From: Chitinophaga fulva
Lineage (GTDB): Bacteria; Bacteroidota; Bacteroidia; Chitinophagales; Chitinophagaceae
DNA length: 64,000 bases
Assembly: GCF_012927205.1 (NCBI RefSeq)
Contig: NZ_JABBGC010000001.1
Coordinates: 620,001-684,000 of the forward strand
Reading direction: 5' to 3'
In this document: piece after piece, positions 50,009-58,207 of the stretch
Layout: every line of letters begins with the position of its first letter
Position numbering within the stretch: the first letter of the stretch is position 1
Notes under the pieces: model-generated
The model's input: only the letters and a program-made list of their open reading frames with translations
Told to the model about the DNA's origin: nothing
Databases searched by the model: none
Program-made: the position numbers and the translations under genes

Positions 50009-50203
50009 TTATGCCAACTCATTTTCCAATTCATCCTGGAACTGGTCCTTTCTTTTTCTCCATTTGTCTTTCAGCCTGTCTGTCTGGTCTTTCAGTTTTC
50101 CTACCAGTTCATCTTTTTTGTCAGAGTTGAGGAAATACCCTACTGCTACGCCTACGGCCGCACCAACAATAAAAGAAACAACAGCTTTGGAACTTGTACT
50201 CAT
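50009..50203 (-). CDS. YtxH domain protein
   Basis: A 64-residue protein with an N-terminal membrane helix containing GAAVGVAVGYFL and a charged, Lys/Asp/Glu-rich tail (DRLKDKWRKRKDQFQDEL). This is the pattern of the YtxH/general-stress family. It is the first gene of the probable three-gene unit with the holin-like gene. Function unknown. Confidence 0.8.
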   Translation of the reverse strand: MSTSSKAVVSFIVGAAVGVAVGYFLNSDKKDELVGKLKDQTDRLKDKWRKRKDQFQDELENELA

Positions 50204-50413
50204 AAAATAGGTTTTTTAAGATGAGAGAATAAAGTTTTCATTTTTGGTACCTAAAGGTTCACAAACACCATTCCATAAATGAATAATGTATAAAACTTTC
50301 CACTAAAATTCCGCATTAAGAACAAGCTTTGCGGTTTTTTGTTTAGCTATCATGGTCCAAAGCGCTGGTTCGCTTTTTGCCCGTACCGTTAAATTATCCG
50401 ATATTATTGTACT

Positions 50414-51490
50414 ATGAGCTACCTGGACAACGACCGCCTCAAACAAATTGGGTTTCTTTTACTGATCCTTTTCCTGGCTATCCTGCTGTTTAAGGAAACA
50501 TACATATTCTTCCCGGGTTTCCTGGGTGCCGTGACCTTGTATGTCATCTGCCGGAAATGGATGTTCCGGCTGGTGGAAGCCCGGAAATGGAAGACGACCC
50601 TTGCCGCCGCCCTCCTGATGACCGCCTCTTTTCTGATCATCCTGTTGCCTATCGGCGCGCTGGTGAACATGCTCTCTTCCCGGGTAGCTTATGCCGCGGC
50701 CCATTCCGGAGATCTGATCAACAAAGCGCGGGAACTCAATGAAAGATTACATCAGGAGATCGGGGTAGACCTGCTTTCCACACAACAACTGCAAAAGGTG
50801 CAGGAAGCGATAACCGCCTTCCTGCCTGGTTTCCTTGGCGCTACGTTCAATACACTGACGGCGATCGCCATCATGTACTTTATCCTGTATTTTATGCTGG
50901 TGAACGGCCGGAAGATGGAGGAAACCCTGTATGAATATATTCCCCTGCGGGATGAGAATGTGGATAGATTAGGCCGGGAATTTAACACCCTGGTATTTGC
51001 CAATGCACTGGGAATACCGCTGATTGCGGTGATACAAGGTGTGGTATCGCTGATCGGATATCTTGTTTTTGGTGTTCCGCAACCATTTTTCTGGTTTGTG
51101 GTCACCTGCTTCACCGCCATGCTGCCGGTCATTGGTGCGGCAGCGGTATATGTGCCGATGGGCATTTATTTGTTGGCCGTAGGCAACACCTGGCAGGGAA
51201 TCGCTGTGCTGGTATATGGTTTCGGGGTGGTAGGCATTTCCGATAATATCTCCCGTTTCCTGCTGGCTAAAAAGATAGCAGATGTTCATCCCCTGATCAC
51301 CATCTTCGGCGTGATCATCGGCGTTAATCTCTTTGGTTTCATTGGCCTGATATTCGGCCCACTGCTGATCTCCATGTTTATCCTCTTGCTGGAGATCTAT
51401 TCCAACGAATACCTGGTAAAAAGAAGAGACCGCCGGCAACGGCACCAGCAGGAAGCGCCGGCACATCCCAACCATCCTGCTGCTGATTAA
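50414..51490 (+). CDS. AI-2E/PerM family permease
   Basis: A 358-residue membrane protein with about eight helices. The PF01594 pattern shows in FPGFLGAVTLYVICRKW near the N-terminus, the central domain after helix 3 (AAAHSGDLINKARELNE), and TAMLPVIGAAAVYVPMGIYLL in the second half. IFGVIIGVNLFGFIGLIFGPLLISMF is the C-terminal signature. The family exports autoinducer 2 in E. coli and takes part in ion transport in others; this member's substrate is unknown. Its stop overlaps the nadD stop by four bases (convergent). The leader upstream is long and AT-rich. Confidence 0.88.
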   Translation: MSYLDNDRLKQIGFLLLILFLAILLFKETYIFFPGFLGAVTLYVICRKWMFRLVEARKWKTTLAAALLMTASFLIILLPIGALVNMLSSRVAYAAAHSGDLINKARELNERLHQEIGVDLLSTQQLQKVQEAITAFLPGFLGATFNTLTAIAIMYFILYFMLVNGRKMEETLYEYIPLRDENVDRLGREFNTLVFANALGIPLIAVIQGVVSLIGYLVFGVPQPFFWFVVTCFTAMLPVIGAAAVYVPMGIYLLAVGNTWQGIAVLVYGFGVVGISDNISRFLLAKKIADVHPLITIFGVIIGVNLFGFIGLIFGPLLISMFILLLEIYSNEYLVKRRDRRQRHQQEAPAHPNHPAAD

Positions 51491-52056
51491 CGGAAATAGT
51501 TATTTTCCTGAATGTAGTTGATCACATTATCCGGCACCATATAACGTACCGACTTGCCCTCTTTGATCCACTGCCGGATATTGGTAGCGGAAATGTCCAG
51601 CATGGGTGCGTCCAGTACTTCTATCCGCGCACCATAGGTTTCGGTGATATCATGCCCCGGACGGCGGTATACATAAATCGGATAGTGCTGTACAATGTGC
51701 ATATAATTCTTCCATCGCGGCAGGTTCTGAAAACTGTCGCTTCCCATGATAATGGCAAATTCCTGTGTGGGGAATTTCTCTCCCATATATGCCAGCGTAT
51801 CTACCGTAAAGGAAGGCCGTGGCAGGGAAAATTCAATATTGCTGGCGCGCAGGCGCGGCTCATCTTTGATGGCCAGTTCCACCAGATGAAAGCGGTCATG
51901 TTCGTTCAGCAAAGTAGAAGAGGTCTTCAGTGGGTTCTGCGGGGAAACCACAAACCATACTTTGTCCAGGTCAGTATTGTATGCTACATAATTGGCAATG
52001 ATCAAATGCCCTGTGTGTATAGGATTAAAAGACCCGAAATACAAACCTATTCTCAT
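51487..52056 (-). CDS. nadD: Nicotinate-nucleotide adenylyltransferase
   Basis: A 189-residue enzyme that makes nicotinate adenine dinucleotide from nicotinate mononucleotide and ATP, in NAD biosynthesis. The ATP-binding motif is GSFNPIHTGHL (about 8-18, GxFxPxHxGH). The late motif ISATNIRQWIKEGKSVRYM gives the ISxTxxR signature. It has the usual length. It is 91 nt behind paaD, which is probably coincidental. Confidence 0.94.
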   Translation of the reverse strand: MRIGLYFGSFNPIHTGHLIIANYVAYNTDLDKVWFVVSPQNPLKTSSTLLNEHDRFHLVELAIKDEPRLRASNIEFSLPRPSFTVDTLAYMGEKFPTQEFAIIMGSDSFQNLPRWKNYMHIVQHYPIYVYRRPGHDITETYGARIEVLDAPMLDISATNIRQWIKEGKSVRYMVPDNVINYIQENNYFR

Positions 52057-52147
52057 GTTTCATCGTATAATTTGCCAATGGCCACTAATAATACGTGTAA
52101 AAATAGGCATTTCCTGCGATAGCCATTAGGAAACATAGAAACAACGC

Positions 52148-52645
52148 TTATTCCAGCGGCTTGAACTGCTCAAACACCTGACCGCATGATTTGCAGTAGT
52201 GAATAGCGCGGCACAACGTGGACCCAAACGGTGAACGGAGATAGGTATGTTCGCTGCCACAGTGCGGACAAGGAGTGTTCAGCATGATTTCCGGACGTAC
52301 ATCCCCTTCCAGTACCGGCGGCGGCGCAATACCGAAATTCTTCAGTTTCTCTTTGGCGGCAGCCGTCATCCGGTTACTTTCCCAATGCACCTGTTTATCT
52401 ATTTCTACGGTAACGGCTATACCGAGCGCCTTTTCCACCACTGTCCGGATGTTGTCTTTGATATAGCTGACTGCCGGGCAGGCCGCAAACGTAGGAATCA
52501 TGCGGACCAGCACCGGCTGCCCTTCCGTGATCTCTACGCCGGTAATCATACCAAGGTCTATCACGCTGAGCACCGGTATTTCAGGGTCCATCACCTGTTC
52601 CAGTGCATGATATACATCTTCCCGTGTAATTGTTGCTAACATCAT
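52148..52645 (-). CDS. paaD: 1,2-phenylacetyl-CoA epoxidase subunit PaaD
   Basis: A 165-residue subunit with an N-terminal MIP18/DUF59-type domain (VMDPEIPVLSVIDLGMI) and a C-terminal zinc-ribbon-like part: CPHCGSEHTYLRSPFGSTLC and YCKSCGQVF. PaaD helps insert the iron centre of the epoxidase. It is one base after paaC and the last of the paa genes here. Confidence 0.92.
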   Translation of the reverse strand: MMLATITREDVYHALEQVMDPEIPVLSVIDLGMITGVEITEGQPVLVRMIPTFAACPAVSYIKDNIRTVVEKALGIAVTVEIDKQVHWESNRMTAAAKEKLKNFGIAPPPVLEGDVRPEIMLNTPCPHCGSEHTYLRSPFGSTLCRAIHYCKSCGQVFEQFKPLE

Positions 52646-52646
52646 A

Positions 52647-53411
52647 TTACCAGCTGGCCTCCGTGTCCAGGTTGAATACTTCTCCCATCTCTTTCAGCAA
52701 TGGGGCGAGGTGGGTGGTGTGAAATCCCTGCCTGCCGCCATATACCGGCGTGATGGTGTTCATATCGGGGAGATTGAGGGACGCCTTTACCAGTACAGGA
52801 TAAATACGGTCCAGCCAGCGATGATACAATTCCTTTTCACCGGGATACACTTTTTCTGCCATCAGTGCTTCTTCATGGGCTGCGGAAGGTTCAAAGACGC
52901 CAGCCGCCAGCGCGATGGTGTCGTTCAGTGCTGTCTGCATCCGGGCATATCCTTCTTCGCTGGCCTTACTGAGTTGCATGATAAATGCATTGGCATGCAG
53001 CGTATGATATTTTAATTCCCCTTTTATTTTTTTACTGAGTAGCTGAAACGGTTCAAAGCTGCTGTCCTGCAGGCTTTCATACCGCACCGTTTCTGCATGG
53101 TCAAACAGAAAATGCCGCATCAGGCTGAAGTCATAACCTCCGTTAGGCATCTCCACAAGGTGTGAACATCTGAAGTCCTTTTCCGGCCGCATGAAAGCGA
53201 AGCGGTCCGGGTCTTCACCACCGAGGTTTTCATGCAGGATGCGGTATAATGCCCAGGCATGGCCAATCTTGTCCTGTGCCATGGAGGAAAAGGCAATATC
53301 TTCTTCCATCACAGGGCCGAGGCCTGTCCATTCAGAATTGCGGTGGCCCTGAATCAGTTCATCATCGGCCATCTTTATGATAAGGTCTGTTAATGCTGCG
53401 TTGCTGATCAT
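52647..53411 (-). CDS. paaC: 1,2-phenylacetyl-CoA epoxidase subunit PaaC
   Basis: A 254-residue helical subunit that scaffolds the catalytic PaaA. Conserved stretches are MADDELIQGHRNSEWTGLGP, EDIAFSSMAQDKIGHAWALY and KIKGELKYHTLHANAFI. Although ferritin-like, PaaC lacks a working di-iron site in characterised complexes. It begins with a 4-base overlap of the paaB stop, so translation is probably coupled. Confidence 0.92.
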   Translation of the reverse strand: MISNAALTDLIIKMADDELIQGHRNSEWTGLGPVMEEDIAFSSMAQDKIGHAWALYRILHENLGGEDPDRFAFMRPEKDFRCSHLVEMPNGGYDFSLMRHFLFDHAETVRYESLQDSSFEPFQLLSKKIKGELKYHTLHANAFIMQLSKASEEGYARMQTALNDTIALAAGVFEPSAAHEEALMAEKVYPGEKELYHRWLDRIYPVLVKASLNLPDMNTITPVYGGRQGFHTTHLAPLLKEMGEVFNLDTEASW

Positions 53412-53776
53412 TTGGATTGTTTGAATTTGTTGATCTTCTCCATTACTTTGAAACCACTGGCATCGCGGTAATTCTTTTCCAGGTTGTTGGCGAACATATC
53501 TTCATCTTCCACATCAAAAGCCAGAATGTCGGCACTTCTGACTACCCACAGGTTCACACATTTTTTACGGCGGGCAAATTGTTCTTTGGCAAATACCAGT
53601 GCCAGTTGCGGGTCCGGTGCGTGTACACAGCCCACATGCTCGTGATGGGCACCTCTTTTCTCCTGGTGGAACACTTCATAAACATTCCAGTTCTCCCCTT
53701 CTTCCACTTTGATGACCGCGTTGGCATCACTCAGTTTCAGCCTGTTGACACGCGGATCTAAAGAATCGTTAGACAT
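53408..53776 (-). CDS. paaB: 1,2-phenylacetyl-CoA epoxidase subunit PaaB
   Basis: A 122-residue subunit, longer than the E. coli form (about 95). Core features are WNVYEVFHQEKRGAHHEHVG, VHAPDPQLALVFAKEQFARR and VNLWVVRSADI. The tail after about 85 is extended. The frame is open back to 53935, but ATG 53776 gives a start near the conserved core and avoids overlap with paaA. It is 80 nt behind paaA. Confidence 0.88.
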   Translation of the reverse strand: MSNDSLDPRVNRLKLSDANAVIKVEEGENWNVYEVFHQEKRGAHHEHVGCVHAPDPQLALVFAKEQFARRKKCVNLWVVRSADILAFDVEDEDMFANNLEKNYRDASGFKVMEKINKFKQSK

Positions 53777-53856
53777 GAATTTGTTGATTGCTTTTATTAA
53801 ACGAAAATCTGCCTGTCGACCACTATCGCAGGCTATAACGTGCAGGTATATACGAT

Positions 53857-54855
53857 TTATGCAACCGGCAGTGAGCGCCGTTCTGTCGGGTTCATTAATG
53901 CCTTGCGTACCCAGCGACCTTCTTCTTCCGCCCATTTCCTCACCTGCAGCCGCTCTGCATTACAAGGACCGCCGCCATTGATCACCCGGAAAAACTCGTT
54001 CCAGTCGGGGTCGGTATATTCCCAGCGACCAGTATCCGGATTTTTGTGCAGTGCCGGGTCCGGCAGCGTCATTCCCAGTTCCCATATCTTGGGCACATAA
54101 CTGTCCAGGAACTGATTGCGCATTTCATCATTGCTCGCCATCTTCACCTTCCATTGCATCAGCTTTTCGCTGTGTTGGGAAGTCTTGTCGGGAGGACCGA
54201 AGAAATGCATGATCGGTTGCCACCAGCGGTTCAGCGCATCCTGTAGCATGGCTTTCTGTTCCGGTGTGCCGGTAGCCAGCTCGATAAAAGCATCGTGCCC
54301 CTGTTTCAGGTGGAAGCTCTCTTCATAACAAATACGCTCCAATGCCCGGCAATAAGGGCCATAGGAGCCTTTTGCGTTGGCCACCTGATTTACGATAGCG
54401 GCCGCATCTATCAGAAAACCGATCACGGTAACATCCGCCCATGTTTTGGCAGGATAATTAAATACATTGGAATATTTGGATTTGCCACTGAGCAGGTCGT
54501 TGATCATGGCTTCCCTTGACTTTCCGAGGGTCTCTGCCGCATTGTACAACAGTTGACCATGACCGATCTCATCCTGCACTTTGGCAATCAGCGCCAGTTT
54601 GCGTTTGAATCCGGGAGCGCGGGTAATCCACGTTCCTTCCGGCAATGCACCAATTATTTCTGAGTGCGCATGCTGTTCAATCAAACGGATGAGTTGTCTG
54701 CGATATTCCGCCGGCATCCAGTCGCCCGGCTCAATTTTTTCTCCTCTGGTAATTCTTTCTTCAAAAGCCACCAGCTTTTCAGGATCATCGTGCAGTTGTT
54801 CTTCCCGCAGCTGTTTTCCGTTTGGTTCGTCGAAAATATATCCGCCGCCGTACAT
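53857..54855 (-). CDS. paaA: 1,2-phenylacetyl-CoA epoxidase catalytic subunit PaaA
   Basis: A 332-residue di-iron oxygenase subunit. Iron ligands appear as the helix pairs [13 protein letters not shown] (ExxH) and [12 protein letters not shown] (ExxH). It inserts oxygen into the ring of phenylacetyl-CoA to form an epoxide, the first step of aerobic phenylacetate breakdown. It heads the paaABCD run. The usual reductase paaE is not upstream or downstream in this window, so electrons must come from an unlinked reductase or another partner. Confidence 0.93.
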   Translation of the reverse strand: MYGGGYIFDEPNGKQLREEQLHDDPEKLVAFEERITRGEKIEPGDWMPAEYRRQLIRLIEQHAHSEIIGALPEGTWITRAPGFKRKLALIAKVQDEIGHGQLLYNAAETLGKSREAMINDLLSGKSKYSNVFNYPAKTWADVTVIGFLIDAAAIVNQVANAKGSYGPYCRALERICYEESFHLKQGHDAFIELATGTPEQKAMLQDALNRWWQPIMHFFGPPDKTSQHSEKLMQWKVKMASNDEMRNQFLDSYVPKIWELGMTLPDPALHKNPDTGRWEYTDPDWNEFFRVINGGGPCNAERLQVRKWAEEEGRWVRKALMNPTERRSLPVA

Positions 54856-54958
54856 AGTGCGATTGTTTTGGTTGAAGGTAAATTACGGAAAAAAGCCCGT
54901 TTATGGCAGAAAATGATTGTTAAAACGCCCAGGGCAAATGTTATAGAATTTACAAATT

Positions 54959-55681
54959 TTGAAGCCGGGGAACAGGCAGTCGGGCATTTTCCTAATTTTA
55001 ATCCTGTTGTCTACAGGTATGCCATCCTTATTACATATATTTTGTATGCTTTTTTTGCCCTTCGGGCAGACGAAAACGCACACCCCTCCTGCTCTTCCGC
55101 CTAAAATTACTACCATCCAGCTGGTACTTGAGGACCGGGAGGATCCGGACAATACCCACTCAGACACCCTTTTTTATTCTTCCGGACGCAGACTGCGCTG
55201 GGACGACTTCAAGGGCAAACCCTCCCCCGCCGGCCCCAGTGCCGCGGTGTCCTATACCAGCTTTTCCTACGAAGGAGCCAGTTCCGTGACGCACGACACG
55301 TTGAAAATCAAGCTCGTCATGCAGGTGTTCTTCATCAAAAGCGCCTCCTGGGTCAGGGACGACGCCCGCGACAGCTACGCCCTGATGCACGAACAGCTGC
55401 ATTTCGATATCACCCGGCTGGTAGTGGAACGATTTAAACAAAAACTCCGGCAAACAGCATTGAACCGCGACGACTATGATAGCGTTATACAATATCAGTA
55501 TCTCCAATCCTTTCAGGAAATGAACCGCATGCAGTACGCCTTCGACCGCGACACCCATCACGGTACCAATATGGCTGCGCAGTTACGTTGGCGGGATAAA
55601 ATTAATATGGGCCTAAAAAACAAAGGGGTTATGCCGGAAGAACTTGGATACGATCTCTTTGGTAACTTTGGTCCACAATAG
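54959..55681 (+). CDS. DUF922-like putative secreted zinc peptidase
   Basis: A 240-residue protein with an N-terminal signal-like segment (the first hydrophobic run is GIFLILILLSTGM). The body resembles DUF922: RRLRWDDFKGKPSPAGP near residue 77, and MHEQLHFDITRLVVERF near 143, where HEQLH is a HExxH zinc-binding motif. A third ligand may be a downstream Glu or His. If active it would be a small periplasmic metalloprotease. The exact start is uncertain, as ATG at codon 20 would give a second signal option. It diverges from paaA and overlaps the reading frame of the S41 gene (stop TAG at 55679-55681). Confidence 0.7.
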   Translation: MKPGNRQSGIFLILILLSTGMPSLLHIFCMLFLPFGQTKTHTPPALPPKITTIQLVLEDREDPDNTHSDTLFYSSGRRLRWDDFKGKPSPAGPSAAVSYTSFSYEGASSVTHDTLKIKLVMQVFFIKSASWVRDDARDSYALMHEQLHFDITRLVVERFKQKLRQTALNRDDYDSVIQYQYLQSFQEMNRMQYAFDRDTHHGTNMAAQLRWRDKINMGLKNKGVMPEELGYDLFGNFGPQ

Positions 55682-55731
55682 TGCGCTACTATTGTTCGTT
55701 TAATCATTCGGGTTATCCTAAACTTGCTGCT

Positions 55732-57153
55732 ATGCAACCAAATCGACACTGCTGGCTGATTGCCGGCTTCCTATTTATCGCCCTTCTCTCTGCCTGTAAA
55801 AAAAAGGACCAGGCCGGACCGCAACGGCCACAAGCCAATATCAACGATAGCATCTTCTCCGTATTTAAAGATATTTACCTATGGACAGACGTTATCCCCG
55901 ATTCAGCCACCTTTAAACCGGAAAGCTATCCTTCTGTCAAGAACATGTTCAGTTCGCTCATCACCATTAAGAAGAACAACACGAACGGCCAACCACTTGA
56001 TAAATACAGCTTCATCGACGACGGTACCACCTCCCGCGCCCTCCAGGGCGGCATCTTGGGAGATATGGGTTTTGAAGTAGGCTATCAGACAAACACCTCC
56101 CTCTATGTGGTGTACGTGTACCCCGGCTCACCGGCAGATAAAGCCGGCATTAAACGGGGATGGCAGCTCACCAGTGTGAATGGCACCACCAGCTTTCAGG
56201 TGGGACAGGCTACAGATGATATACTGAACGCCGCCTTCGCCAGCAAAAGCGCTACCTGGATATTCCGCAGACCAGACAATAACTCCCAAACTATCGTACT
56301 GGCACCGGCCTCCTATAAACTCAATCCTACCCTGTATGCCAACACCTATGACTTTAACGGCACCAAGGTAGGCTACGTTGTGTTCAATAACTTCGTGGCG
56401 CTTAACGATGTGAAGCCCACCTTCGATTCGCTGTTCAACGCATGGTCACAGGCCAGCGTTACACGGGTAGTCATGGATCTTCGCTACAACGGCGGTGGCC
56501 TCCTCGAAACCGCGGAATACCTGGCCAACAATCTCGCGCCGGCCAGTGCGAACAACGCCGTGATGTATACACAGTTGTTCAACAACAATGTGAATACCAA
56601 TAACTACAGCTATATCTTCCGGAACATGAAGGCAGTACCCTACAATCCTAATACGTACTGGACTGAAATCTTCCGGCAGGAATCCACCACCTACAAAACC
56701 ACCAGTTTCCGGAAACAGGGCTCTCTTGCACTGACCAACCTGAGCTTCCTCGTTACCCATGGCACCGTATCGGCCAGTGAACTGCTGTACAATGTGCTGA
56801 AACCAACCATGAACCCTCACCTCATCGGTACCACCACCTATGGCAAACCAGTAGGCTTCATCAACATCACTTTTGGTCAGTATGATATGTATGCGGTTTG
56901 TTTCCAGACATTCAACTCTGCCGGTGAAGGCGCTTACTTCGATGGTATTGCGCCTACCATCAATGTAACAGACGACTATACCACCAACTGGGGCAATCTC
57001 AACGATCCGTTGTTACGTACCGCCCTTACTGATATGGGCATTCCGGCGTCGCAGCTGGGCAGAATGGCCGCCACTGAGCTTAATACGGGCAGAATTGGTG
57101 TACTGCACCCGAACAACCGCTTTCAGGGTATGATACAAACTCCGAGAAACTAA
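55732..57153 (+). CDS. S41 family C-terminal processing peptidase, lipoprotein
   Basis: A 473-residue lipoprotein (LLSAC, Cys22) of the tail-specific protease group. A PDZ domain is seen around 105-185 (VVYVYPGSPADKAGIKRGW), then the S41 core (NNFVALNDVKPTFDS; VMDLRYNGGGL), with the catalytic serine in HGTVSASELLYN and the lysine in GTTTYGKPVG. The frame extends to GTG 55681, which overlaps the upstream TAG as TAGTG. ATG 55732 is preferred because it places the lipobox at residue 22. It is anchored in the envelope and may trim secreted proteins. Same strand as the DUF922 gene. Confidence 0.87.
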   Translation: MQPNRHCWLIAGFLFIALLSACKKKDQAGPQRPQANINDSIFSVFKDIYLWTDVIPDSATFKPESYPSVKNMFSSLITIKKNNTNGQPLDKYSFIDDGTTSRALQGGILGDMGFEVGYQTNTSLYVVYVYPGSPADKAGIKRGWQLTSVNGTTSFQVGQATDDILNAAFASKSATWIFRRPDNNSQTIVLAPASYKLNPTLYANTYDFNGTKVGYVVFNNFVALNDVKPTFDSLFNAWSQASVTRVVMDLRYNGGGLLETAEYLANNLAPASANNAVMYTQLFNNNVNTNNYSYIFRNMKAVPYNPNTYWTEIFRQESTTYKTTSFRKQGSLALTNLSFLVTHGTVSASELLYNVLKPTMNPHLIGTTTYGKPVGFINITFGQYDMYAVCFQTFNSAGEGAYFDGIAPTINVTDDYTTNWGNLNDPLLRTALTDMGIPASQLGRMAATELNTGRIGVLHPNNRFQGMIQTPRN

Positions 57154-57157
57154 ATCC

Positions 57158-57261
57158 ATTTACGAATTTTTTGATTTCATCTATAAACAAGAAGACCGAA
57201 GCGATTTACTCGCTTCGGTCTTCTTGTTATATCATTCTGCGAAATCAAAAAATTCGTAAAT
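57158..57261. terminator. Nested two-tier hairpin between S41 and M28 genes
   Basis: Outer arms 57158-57178 and 57241-57261 are perfect over 21 bp; inner arms 57186-57204 and 57210-57228 are perfect over 19 bp, loop of 5. The structure fills the whole gap between two convergent genes, ending two bases from the M28 stop. This is much longer than a normal terminator. Confidence 0.75.
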
Positions 57262-57263
57262 CT

Positions 57264-58166
57264 CTAAATTCCTACATCATCAATCTGCCTGGTCATCTCC
57301 AGGATCGTCTTCACTGCCTGATAATAAAAGCGGTGGTTAATGTGATCATATTCATCTGTTAACTGATGATAGTCGGGATGATCTTCCACCCCAAAATAGA
57401 GGAAAGGTATTTTCTGTGCGTGAAAAGGCCCCTGATCACTCTGGTTGGTCCAGTTATCGCTACCGCTACCGGGAACATCGTGTCCCGCCAGCAGTTTAAT
57501 GCTGCTTTTGGCGGCAGCCGAATCAATGAATTTTTTCAGCTGTGGATAAGGCGTAGAGCCGGCCACATACAACTCATTCTTATCATTATGTGAAACCATG
57601 TCCATATTGATATTGAGCCGGATGGTGCTGAGTGGTACCGGTGGCTGCTGTACAAACGCCCGGGAGCCCTGCAGCCCTTCTTCTTCCCCATCAAAAGCAA
57701 CAAACAACAAGGTATACTTAGGTGGGTTCTTTTTAAAATATGCCGCCAGCGCCAGGATGGTACCTACGCCGGATGCATTATCGTCAGCGCCGTTGTAGAT
57801 ACTGTCTTGTGCAGCATTTGGCCTTCCGATGCCAAGGTGGTCGTAGTGTGCGGAAATAACAATTACATCGCTGCTCTTCCCGGGAATATAGCCGAAGAGA
57901 TTAGTGCCCATGACTTTTTTATTCCCTTCCTGAAAATAAAACGGGTACTCGTATGTATTGTGATAAGGGGTGATACCAATTTGTTTAAACCGGTCGATAA
58001 TATAAAACTGGGCCAGGCGGTTGCCACGGGTCCCGGTTTTTCGGCCTTCAAACTTATCGGCGGAAAGGGTACGCACGTCTTTCAGCAGCTGGGCAGAATC
58101 AACAGAAGACTGCGCCAACAGTGGTCCTGCAAAAAGCAGACATAAGCTGTAACAAAGCATTTTCAT
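57264..58166 (-). CDS. M28 family zinc aminopeptidase
   Basis: A 300-residue exported peptidase with a signal peptide (MLCYSLCLLFAGPLLAQ). Di-zinc ligands are visible: His in SAHYDHLG, Asp in GADDNASG, Glu pair in FDGEEEGLQGS, Asp in NMDMVSHND and His in TDEYDHIN near the C-terminus. It removes N-terminal residues from peptides in the periplasm. It is 41 nt before feoB on the same strand orientation but probably separate from it. Confidence 0.9.
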   Translation of the reverse strand: MKMLCYSLCLLFAGPLLAQSSVDSAQLLKDVRTLSADKFEGRKTGTRGNRLAQFYIIDRFKQIGITPYHNTYEYPFYFQEGNKKVMGTNLFGYIPGKSSDVIVISAHYDHLGIGRPNAAQDSIYNGADDNASGVGTILALAAYFKKNPPKYTLLFVAFDGEEEGLQGSRAFVQQPPVPLSTIRLNINMDMVSHNDKNELYVAGSTPYPQLKKFIDSAAAKSSIKLLAGHDVPGSGSDNWTNQSDQGPFHAQKIPFLYFGVEDHPDYHQLTDEYDHINHRFYYQAVKTILEMTRQIDDVGI

Positions 58167-58207
58167 AGTAATGCAATTTCGTGAGCATTACTGCAATGTA
58201 CAAGATA

